Source of the DNA: Neolecta irregularis DAH-3
Lineage: Eukaryota; Ascomycota; Neolectomycetes; Neolectales; Neolectaceae
DNA: 13,911 bases
Assembly (NCBI GenBank): GCA_001929475.1
Contig: LXFE01001707.1
Location: forward strand, 1-13,911
Reading direction: 5' to 3'
Part shown: positions 8,447 through 13,911 of the stretch, piece by piece
How positions within the stretch are numbered: the first letter of the stretch is position 1
Layout of the letters: the number at the start of each line of letters is the position of its first letter
Program-made: the position numbers and the translations under genes
The notes under the pieces: model-generated
Told to the model about the DNA's origin: nothing
Seen by the model: the letters and a program-made list of their open reading frames with translations, nothing else
The model's database searches: none

Positions 8447-10069
8447 ATGGCAAATCTGCAGCGGAACCCATGGCTTAAAAAAGCAGTGCTTAATGTGTTG
8501 CAGTCCCAGCAGACACCCTGGACGCATGCACCTCCGCCCTGCGATATGCCTGCAGTCGACTTCAAGGCAAAATCCGTCTTGCAGATCTACACCTTTTCAA
8601 CATATAGCGATCCCGGTAACCCAACAATACTGTGTACCGGCTATGTTTCGGATACCGAGGTGTTTGTAAAGTTTGTTTTGTCTAAACAAGGCGCAAAGGA
8701 CTGCGAAGAGCGGGTACCCTACAAAGGAAATAATTGACATGTAGAAAGGCCAAGATGCGTATTAGTAAACTGAGGGGTGCACAGATATTTGTACGCGATG
8801 CACGGCTCTGTCTCGAGCGAGGACTCAGAGGTCAAGATTTATTGCCTATTATCTGGATCGAGCGGTGCAATTACATTGGAAATGCCGGTGAAAGTATTTA
8901 TGGGGAGCCCCGCAATATCCTAAACGATCCTTCAGTACACGATGCTTTGAGGGCATCCCATATTAAAAGGTGATTTCATCCTCGGATGTTTTTATACAAA
9001 GATTATTTTCGCACCAGTCTGTTGAAGAGGATAATCCAGAAGAATTGCGATCTCAGCTGTCGTATTCAAGTGATTCAACGGTAGAGGTGCGGTTCATTTG
9101 CTGTGTTGACATAACAGACCGAGTTTTGCACACAGGCGCCTATGATTGAGACGCAATCGAGTGTAAAGTCTGCGAATATTACTACACAATCGAGTGTAAA
9201 GTTGATCAGGAATCGACACCCTGGATGGATGGTATTAATTTTAAAAACATCTTTAAGTCTAGGGATTGGATCTTGATTATCATGACACTTGTATTCCTGT
9301 TGAACAGGAGGAGATTCTCAGCAAGATATCAGGTAGGATGTATGTGATTAAGCTGATGATAGCATGGATGGACTCTGTAAACGTTTCCGTGCCGTTGCCT
9401 ACAGATAATTTTAGGGAGACGTCATACGTTGACTATTCCAAGGATCTTGATGAGATTAGCCTTCCGGCGAGTAGTTGTGATGATGCAGTCGAGACAGGGA
9501 ATGAGGAAGTTGCAGAGTCTGCGATGGATATGGAATGGCCGGAGAGTGAAGGATCTAGAAAAGAGAACGATGAATTATATAAAGAGGACAAAGAAGAGGG
9601 ATTACAGGAGGGTCAAGAGAAGAGATTACAGGAGGGCAGAGAAGAAGGATTACAGGAGGGTCAAGAGAAGATATTACAGGAGGGCAGAGAAGAGGGATTA
9701 CAAGAGGGTCAAGAGAAGATATTGCAGGAGGGCAAAGAAGAGGGATTGCAGGACGGTGAAGAAGGATCAAAAGAAAGATCAGATCAAATGGAGAGCAACG
9801 TCAACGAATCCAACATCGACGAATCAAACAAAGAAATGGACGAATCTTTCGAATCTATCAAAAATAAAAAAGGAAAACCCCCGATAGTACCAATTATGGA
9901 GAGCATCGAGGATATCACTATTGAGGATATTATATGGAGGGATCAAGTTGAATTTCTTGCCAAACAAGAAAAAAAGGAAAAGAAGAGAAAGCGCAATGTA
10001 GAGTTTACCAAATTTGAAGAGTTGTGGGATTGGGTGATGCCTCGTATGGTGAGAGAGTATATTTTATAA
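8447..10069 (+). CDS. TPP1/Tpz1-like telomere protein candidate
   Basis: Proposed model join(8447..8713,8755..8969,9002..9086,9118..9231,9263..9332,9363..10069), 485 residues. The N-terminal ~165 residues resemble the OB fold of TPP1 (ACD), the shelterin subunit that recruits telomerase and partners Pot1. It opens NPWLKKAVL (compare human RPWIRELIL), then ILCTGYVSD, a RGAQIFVRD strand, LLPIIWIERCNYIG, and closes with ILNDPSVHDAL (compare human NQDLDVQKKL). The rest is low-complexity: a duplicated TQSSVK segment, three 16-residue Glu/Gln/Gly repeats, SN/DE-rich linker, and a basic-then-aromatic tail ending FEELWDWVMPRMVREYIL. Introns at 8970..9001 and 9232..9262 are clear. The first (8714..8754), third (alternatives 9081..9117 or 9105..9135) and last (9333..9362, 30 nt, in-frame if retained) are uncertain. 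The tail could be a separate gene, but the frames chain without stops. ATG at 8375 would add 24 residues. Confidence 0.55.
8714..8754 (+). other. TPP1-like intron 1, acceptor uncertain
   Basis: Donor GTACCC follows codons for DCEER. The acceptor with the better context is ATGTAG at 8744 (TTGAC branch-like sequence, 31-nt intron), but using it gives K-G-Q-D-A-Y-stop. The acceptor CCAAG at 8754 (41 nt) keeps the frame into MRISKLRGAQIF. I use 8754 in the model; a one-base assembly error near 8712-8745 is possible. Confidence 0.5.
9151..9202 (+). repeat. 33-bp-spaced direct repeat in the TPP1-like gene
   Basis: Nineteen-base blocks at 9151..9169 and 9184..9202 share the core CAATCGAGTGTAAAGT and differ at one base near the start. 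In the model frame they encode T-Q-S-S-V-K twice, 11 residues apart. This looks like a small in-frame duplication within a fast-evolving linker. Confidence 0.85.
9593..9766 (+). repeat. 48-bp tandem repeats, 3 copies plus a partial
   Basis: Units 9593..9640, 9641..9688 and 9689..9736, then a diverged partial to about 9766. Each encodes 16 residues of the form EEGLQEGQEK[R/I]LQEG[R/K], and each unit is itself two similar 8-residue halves. Copies differ mainly by single bases, so expansion is recent. The encoded protein is highly charged and likely helical or coiled-coil-like, or disordered. The copy number is a likely site of length variation and assembly collapse. Confidence 0.95.
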
Positions 10070-10221
10070 TATCAAATGATATTTTGAAATACATGATATT
10101 TTGTGATTTCAAATTTTATATTACTTTGGAATTGCAAACGAGACGTGGGAACATATTTATAGCTCTATGACCCCATGTCTCGACGTCGATCGTCTGTTAA
10201 CTCACCACCACAACGCCCGCC
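10070..10221 (+). promoter_or_regulatory. Intergenic region / Rab promoter with hairpin and TATA-like site
   Basis: An A/T-rich 152-bp gap between the TPP1-like stop and the Rab ATG on the same strand; it must hold the 3' end of the first gene and the promoter of the second. A TATA-like TATTTATAG lies at 10154..10162, about 60 bp before the ATG. It sits in the 22-nt loop of an inverted repeat: CGAGACGTGGG (10139..10149) and CCCATGTCTCG (10172..10182), which pair over 11 bp with one G-T. Directly after come the palindromic GACGTC and then CGATCG. Just before the ATG is a CACCACCACAACGCCCGCC leader. Promoter role is inferred. Confidence 0.5.
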
Positions 10222-11203
10222 ATGAGTCGCTCTACTCCCCGCAACAGCTCACAACAGGCTCATTTGTATCAGTTCAAGCTCGTGCTCCTCGGTATTTCTA
10301 TTGTGGTTGATGCAATTGAGAATAACTCGATTTTTAGGTGAATCAGCTGTCGGGAAGGTATCTGCTCGGGTTTTAATCCTGTCATTCTCTAACAGCTTTT
10401 TTTGTAGAGCAGTCTAGTATTGCGTTTTGTCAAGGATCTATTCGACGACTACAGGGAGAGTACTATTGGTGGTAAGTTTGTGATATTTGACAGAGTGCTG
10501 ATTCGCTTTGCAGCGGCATTTTTAACTCAAACAATACCTCTTGATGAAAATACAACGATCAAGTTTGAAATATGGCATATTTCTTTTTCTTGGAGTTTTG
10601 CGGTTGATAATGCTTCTAGGGATACTGCTGGTCAAGAACGTTATAAATCTCTCGCCCCTATGTACTGTATGCTTTGCTGAGGAATGGTCCATTGCTTATT
10701 ACCTAGATCGTAATGCCAACTGTGCAGTTGTCGTTTATGATATCACTCAAACTGTAAGATCTTGAGATTTTCTGATTTTGTTGATTTCTTCAGACTTCAT
10801 TAGAAAAGGCCAAGGCGTGGGTTAAAGAGCTTCAGCGTCAAGCAAATGATGATCTTGTCATTGCCTTGGCCGGGAATAAATCTGATTTGCAGGACCGACG
10901 TGAAGTCTCGACCGAGGTATTTCACCGTATTAACCAACCATATTGATCAATGAAAGGAAGCTCAAGCATATGCGACCGAAGCTGGTTTATTGTTTCTTGA
11001 AACTTCTGCAAAGACCAATGAAAACGTCAAAGAGCTTTTCCATTGCATTGGTTGATTTATTACTTTTTGGTCGTTGTATTGACCGATTAGCTCGAAAGCT
11101 GCCGCTTGACAAGCAGCGTGGTCGTAGTGCCACACAAGCCCGAGGAGTCGATTTATCTAGAAACACTTTACGCAGTCAAGGAGGTGGTGGATGTAATTGT
11201 TAG
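10222..11203 (+). CDS. Rab5/Ypt5/Vps21-type small GTPase
   Basis: Spliced model join(10222..10291,10338..10357,10408..10471,10514..10574,10620..10666,10707..10753,10794..10916,10957..11050,11091..11203), 212 residues, the usual Rab5 length. It shows the P-loop GESAVGKS (24-31), switch I YRESTIGAAFLTQT, switch [20 protein letters not shown] (Q77 intact), GNKSD (130-134), ETSAKT, and a C-terminal GGGGCNC with the CxC double-prenylation signal. Rab5 controls early endosome fusion and recruits PI3-kinase, supplying the PI3P that FYVE proteins such as Fab1 bind. Eight introns of 46, 50, 42, 45, 40, 40, 40 and 40 nt, longer than those of neighbouring genes. Exon 2 has only 20 nt and encodes ESAVGK plus part of a Gly. 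Intron 4 starts with GC. No missing key residue; Rab5 subfamily assignment rests on GAAFLTQT and the switch regions. Confidence 0.95.
10575..10619 (+). other. Rab gene intron 4, GC-AG type
   Basis: The conserved IWDTAGQE can only be rebuilt by joining TG at 10573-10574 to G at 10620 (Trp codon). This makes the intron begin GCATAT and end TTCTAG, 45 nt. GC-AG is a known minor class of U2 introns. No GT donor in the neighbourhood gives the conserved residues. Confidence 0.85.
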
Positions 11204-11282
11204 GATTTTTCATAAATTGGATTGGTGCTGGGAGCTGCTGCGGATGCTATGGTCTATGATACAAAGTTATTACTGTTTTTCC
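11204..11282. other. 79-bp convergent 3' interval
   Basis: Lies between the Rab stop (11201-11203, plus strand) and the stop of the ZNF830-like gene (11283-11285, minus strand). It must contain both 3' ends. No perfect AATAAA is visible on either strand; CATAAATT near 11209 is the closest on the plus strand. Nothing else is recognised. Confidence 0.5.
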
Positions 11283-11877
11283 TCAGATATCCCGCGATCT
11301 CCAATTTTCTAGCGGATCGTTGTCGGTGTTATCGTCATCTTGGTCGGACTCTTGTGTGATCTCTAGTTCTTCCTGTTGTGTTTGTTGTGATGGAAGATGT
11401 GCACGTTTTTGCTTTAGTTTAGAGACTCTAGCTTCAAAGGAATCCTGGTATTTAATAGAAATCACAAATGAAGAGCACCTGTAATTGGAACTCTTGTGCT
11501 AGTTCCATTCGAGCTTCAGATTCGGGGTCGTCCTTTTCTAGAGCAACTGGACCTGTTTCGATGGGACGTTGTGTAGAAGCAATATCTGCTTGGAATGCGG
11601 CCCATTCGTGGTCCAAAGTTGAGGGCTGACCCGTATCGCTACCGTCAAAAAACCCATCTGGAAGCACTCCAGATGCAGCGACGCCTGGCGCCCGTTTTTC
11701 TTGTATAGTTGGTCCTTGGGTGCGAGATCGTTTTGATTTCGAGAGATGTTCGTCCTCTGCTGCACGTCGTTTAGACGAGCCAGGGGGAAGGAAATTATGG
11801 ACATCTTGATTTGCGTTTACTTTGCGTATGACGCTGCTAAAGGCGTTATAAGTACTCAGCACAGAAGAATGACCCAT
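11283..11877 (-). CDS. ZNF830/CCDC16-like protein lacking the zinc finger
   Basis: Spliced model complement(join(11283..11444,11479..11877)), 186 residues, one 34-nt intron (GTGCTC to TACCAG) in phase 0. It has a lysine/arginine-rich nuclear-signal-like patch (SSKRRAAEDEHLSKSKRSR, about 34-52), then VLPDGFFDG (71-79), HEWAAFQADI, a charged likely coiled coil (ESEARMELAQEFQLQDSFEARV), an acidic DQDDD stretch and a terminal NWRSRDI. This order matches the C-terminal half of ZNF830/CCDC16 (LPEGFFDD, EWDEFQK, acidic run, DWR near the end), a nuclear protein reported with spliceosomal complexes. The family's N-terminal C2H2 finger is absent, and the 106 bp up to the MIC60 stop does not encode one. 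Either the finger was lost or a distant exon exists, which the MIC60 gene would have to contain. Confidence 0.68.
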
Positions 11878-11903
11878 GATTGAGAAGAGGGGAGTTTAAT
11901 ATC

Positions 11904-11955
11904 CACGTGCATCAAAATCTATCTGTACACACGTGCATCAAATATATCTGTATAT
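11904..11955 (-). promoter_or_regulatory. Two-copy CACGTG-containing repeat upstream of ZNF830-like gene
   Basis: CACGTGCATCAAA occurs at 11904..11916 and 11930..11942, spaced 26 bp. Each copy is followed by a similar TATCTGTA tail, so the unit is about 26 bp in tandem. It sits 27-80 bp before the minus-strand ATG at 11877 and after the MIC60 stop at 11984. Two identical hexamer cores at fixed spacing suggest a bHLH-type activator site; function is inferred. Confidence 0.5.
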
Positions 11956-11983
11956 CAAAAGTATACAGTGAATCAAACTAAAG

Positions 11984-13502
11984 TCATTCTATATTTATTT
12001 GGAGAGCTTGCAGGGTTGCTTCGGCAGCGATAATCTAGAATTAGCACGGACATTATGATTCGTACCTCTAGGGCCTGTTTTACTTCTAGGTGACGACGAG
12101 CCATGGTTAGCCAGTCTTGTGCAAGGAGTCTCGGCCAACCAGAAAGCTGGTTGATTTCGCGGGCAGCTTGGTCTAGATTACTGTTTTCGAGATGGAATTC
12201 TACTCGTGCGAGGATACTGGGTATATCATTATCCTGTGGGAGACCTCTTTTGCGGAAGAGGAACTTTGAAAAGATTGTGCTTGATGCGTGGCCGGCGACA
12301 CCCGAGTTTTCGGGCAGGAGACCTGTAGACTTGATTGCGTGTGCGAGTTTGTGGAAGCGGTGGTTGAGGGCTGTAAGAGGTTCTATTGCTTGATTTGGGT
12401 CCACGGAGGAGAGTGCGGTGCGAACGAGGGCGTTTTTTCCTGAAACACAGGTGAGTGCGTGGAGTTCATTAGAGAATGACGACTGTTGATCGATGGCGGT
12501 GTGCAAAGCGCCAAGGGCGAGAGAGAGTTTTTGTGATTTTATAAAAGAGTCGAATAGGGCGTTTTGGGATGCGGAGAGTGTAGAGAGTTGGAGGAGGCCC
12601 TTTTGCAGAGCGTCCAAGCGTGCGAGGCGGTTTCCGCGTTCTTGTTCGATGCGTGCTTTTAGTTGGCGATTCCATCTGCGTTGAGCACGTATTTGCAGAT
12701 CTGCAAGTTCATTTTGGAGTTTTTGGTGGGCGACATTTTGAATGTTTAGGATTTCAGCGCCCAGGCGTCGCTCATAGTCTCTTGTAAGATTTTCGCGTTC
12801 TATTTCCAATTCTCTTGCCCATCGCTGTTGCTGGAACTGGGTTGCTTTGTCTAGCTCAGCAGACTTTTCATGGAAAGAAGCGACTAAATTTGCGAGGTCT
12901 ATATCTGTGGAGTCTTGCAGAATATTTGCGAGGGAAGCGATGAGTGATTTTGAATCGGTGAGGATAGCGGGGGAAGGAGGAGAGTTTACGTTTGCAGCGT
13001 CGATGATTGCATTTAAGTTGACCAGGAGAGGATGCAAGCGGGGGTCGTGGCCGGCCAAGTTTATGGGTTGGATGGGGGAAGGGGAAAAGCGGGAAGAGGG
13101 AGTCTGGGGAGCGGGGAGGAGGGAGGTTATGTAGGCGATGGAGCGGTCAGCGGTGGGGATGTGAGTTACGAGCCAGTCAGCGAGGGAGTCGTTGTGGAGG
13201 GAAGAGTAGATGGCAGCGGCGTAGGCGGCGAGGAGGGAGAGAGCAGAGAGAGCAGCGAGCGAGAGTTTTGAGCGGGAGCGAGCGGAGGGAGGGGTAGATG
13301 GAGGGGTAGCATGGATAGATGGAGGGGTGGTAGCAGGGGCAGCAGGTGGAGGAGTATGGAGAGAGGGAGGGGAAGTAGGACGGGCACCAGGTGGAGAAGG
13401 AGTATGGAGAGAGGGAGGGATAGATGGAGGGGTAGTATGGAGAGAGGGAGGGAGTGAGCGGATGGGACGACAGACACGCAGACTTTGGCGGAGGAGAGGC
13501 AT
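11984..13502 (-). CDS. MIC60: MICOS subunit Mic60 (mitofilin)
   Basis: Spliced model complement(join(11984..12034,12066..13502)), 495 residues, one 31-nt intron (GTACGA to TTCTAG, branch-like GCTAAT) near the 3' end. Mic60 is an inner-membrane protein that shapes crista junctions. It shows an arginine-rich, acid-free presequence ([17 protein letters not shown]); a Pro/Ser/His/Thr-rich low-complexity stretch (about 17-74); a hydrophobic segment [20 protein letters not shown] (about 80-99); a long coiled coil (about 204-304, [16 protein letters not shown]); and the conserved C-terminal mitofilin domain (ALTALNHRF-like [64 protein letters not shown]). The start at 13502 is chosen for the presequence. 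An ATG ten codons upstream (13532) overlaps the MEMO start, and the frame stays open to 13790 antisense to MEMO. The 5' part is strongly C-rich on the sense strand. Confidence 0.9.
11994..11999 (-). terminator. AATAAA hexamer inside the last codons of MIC60
   Basis: On the minus strand AATAAA lies within codons for Gln-Ile-Asn, eight bases before the stop codon. If it acts as the polyadenylation signal, cleavage 10-30 nt downstream would give a 3' UTR of only about 0-20 nt. It may be coincidence. Confidence 0.35.
13283..13455 (-). repeat. Degenerate purine-rich low-complexity repeat in MIC60 5' region
   Basis: The plus strand carries imperfect repeats of GATGGAGGGGTAG-like and GGAGAGAGGGAGG-like units. 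On the coding strand they encode runs of [17 protein letters not shown]. The region lies between the presequence and the membrane segment of Mic60, where a flexible spacer is tolerated. Length variation between strains is likely. Confidence 0.8.
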
Positions 13503-13530
13503 TGGGGCAGACACGCCGACTTGGAGCAAC
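13503..13530. promoter_or_regulatory. 28-bp divergent interval between MIC60 and MEMO starts
   Basis: Exactly 28 bp separate the preferred MIC60 ATG (13502-13500) from the MEMO ATG (13531-13533). The alternative MIC60 ATG (13532-13530) overlaps the MEMO ATG as CATG. No TATA-like site is visible. Core promoters must extend into the neighbouring coding sequences. Geometry is seen; function is inferred. Confidence 0.4.
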
Positions 13531-13911
13531 ATGGCCACCGACCGCGCGGCCTCGCACAGCGGCACCTGGTACGCGAGCAACGCCGGTCTCCTGCAGCAGA
13601 GTCTGGGCGCATGGCTGGCTGCTGCTGGACTGAGTAGTCTGGGCAGCCAGTGTAGTCTGGGCGGTGCAGACAGTACTCTGGGAGGCACTGGACTGGCCAG
13701 CACTGGACCAGACACTACCACTGGACTGACTGACACCCCGACCAGACTGACTGACGAATTGCCTACCACCAGACAAGGTCGAGTCATCATTGCCCCCCAC
13801 GCGGGCTTCGCATACAGCGGCCCGACTGCGGCACACGCTTACGCGCGCCTGCACTGGTCGTCCCACACCCGCCGTGTCTTCATCCTCGGCCCCGCGCATC
13901 ACCTGCGGCTC
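13531..13911 (+). CDS. MEMO1/Mho1 family protein, 5' part only
   Basis: The frame is open from ATG 13531 for 127 codons to the window edge, so about the last 200 residues are missing. Recognised blocks are HSGTWY (residues 9-14, family HAGSWY), [23 protein letters not shown] (split at 85-107), and [11 protein letters not shown] (114-124). MEMO proteins share the fold of class III extradiol dioxygenases. H90 (of PHAG) and H124 (of the His pair) correspond to two of the conserved metal-site histidines; the others lie outside the window. Between the first two blocks is a roughly 47-residue Ser/Thr/Gly/Leu-rich insertion (about 35-81) absent from MEMO proteins I know. MEMO acts in redox, copper/iron homeostasis and cytoskeletal signalling in animals, and Mho1 is the yeast homologue. 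The start fits the family N-terminus. Confidence 0.9.
   Translation, partial: MATDRAASHSGTWYASNAGLLQQSLGAWLAAAGLSSLGSQCSLGGADSTLGGTGLASTGPDTTTGLTDTPTRLTDELPTTRQGRVIIAPHAGFAYSGPTAAHAYARLHWSSHTRRVFILGPAHHLRL
13625..13770 (+). repeat. Degenerate CTGGACTG/AGTCTGGG repeats in the MEMO gene
   Basis: Imperfect copies of AGTAGTCTGGGCAG-, CACTGGAC- and CTGACTGAC-like short units run through this stretch. They encode the Ser/Thr/Gly/Leu-rich insertion that interrupts the MEMO domain. The pattern suggests replication slippage. Confidence 0.7.

Noticed and set aside
9105-9135. Alternative third intron of the TPP1-like gene (GTTGAC to CACACAG, 31 nt), and 9081..9117 (37 nt)
   Set aside because: Both keep the frame, but the 9087..9117 intron has typical length and a TTGAC-ATAACAG end like intron 1; the choice stays open.
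9593-9766. CRISPR-like array
   Set aside because: Contiguous tandem units without spacers inside a coding frame of a eukaryotic gene.
9429-9887. A 152-codon plus-strand frame through the repeat, KRRDYRR-rich
   Set aside because: Shifted-frame reading of the 48-bp repeats; the frame with EEGLQEGQ connects by introns to the upstream exons.
13283-13340. Possible G-quadruplex in the MIC60 repeat
   Set aside because: Four GGGG runs exist but loops reach about 17 nt; weak, and better described as a low-complexity coding repeat.
13533-13790. In-frame extension of MIC60 to an ATG at 13790
   Set aside because: It would be wholly antisense to the conserved MEMO N-terminus, and the added sequence has no presequence character; open frame is explained by GC-rich low-complexity DNA.
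13166-13902. Long minus-strand frames in the other two phases (up to 241 codons)
   Set aside because: Low-complexity Ser/Pro/Leu shadows of MIC60 and MEMO repeats; no domain and incompatible with two clear genes.

Overview
The window looks like compact nuclear DNA from a fungus, probably an early-diverging lineage; I cannot place it further from sequence alone. All eight genes are eukaryotic, with GT-AG introns and a fungal-type Fab1 and Prp17. Genes are packed on both strands: one convergent pair has 2 bp between its stop codons, and two divergent pairs have 28 bp between their likely start codons. Introns are extremely short (about 30-36 nt in most genes, 40-50 nt in the Rab gene). Because of this, most genes appear as broken reading frames until spliced by hand. 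The spliced models given here were built by eye from frame, splice signals and remembered family motifs; no alignment was run.

Layout, left to right: (1) 5' part of an FHA-domain protein resembling Nbs1/nibrin, minus strand, running off the left edge (1-312). (2) PRP17/CDC40 splicing factor, plus strand, 4 exons (341-2061). (3) FAB1/PIKfyve phosphatidylinositol-3-phosphate 5-kinase, minus strand, 10 exons and 2000 codons (2064-8365). It has a 9-nt micro-exon in the FYVE finger and an apparent TG (not AG) acceptor at the catalytic Asp codon. (4) A TPP1/Tpz1-like telomere protein candidate, plus strand, with an OB-fold-like N-terminus, a glutamate-rich 16-residue tandem repeat and a basic-acidic tail (8447-10069). 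(5) Rab5/Ypt5-type GTPase, plus strand, 9 exons including a 20-nt exon and a GC-AG intron (10222-11203). (6) A ZNF830/CCDC16-like nuclear protein without the usual N-terminal zinc finger, minus strand (11283-11877). (7) MIC60/mitofilin, minus strand (11984-13502). (8) 5' part of a MEMO1 homologue, plus strand, running off the right edge (13531-13911).

The genes do not form one pathway. Fab1 and Rab5 both act in endosomal membrane identity and traffic. Prp17 and the ZNF830-like protein both belong to pre-mRNA splicing/nuclear families. Nbs1 and TPP1 families both act at DNA ends and telomeres. I saw no mobile element, CRISPR array, tRNA or rRNA. There is no gene-free stretch longer than about 150 bp.

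The observations most worth following are the in-frame FYVE micro-exon, the TG acceptor that must be used to build the kinase's metal-binding Asp, the telomere-protein candidate, the two intron size classes, and the repeated CATG start-codon geometry at both outer divergent gene pairs.
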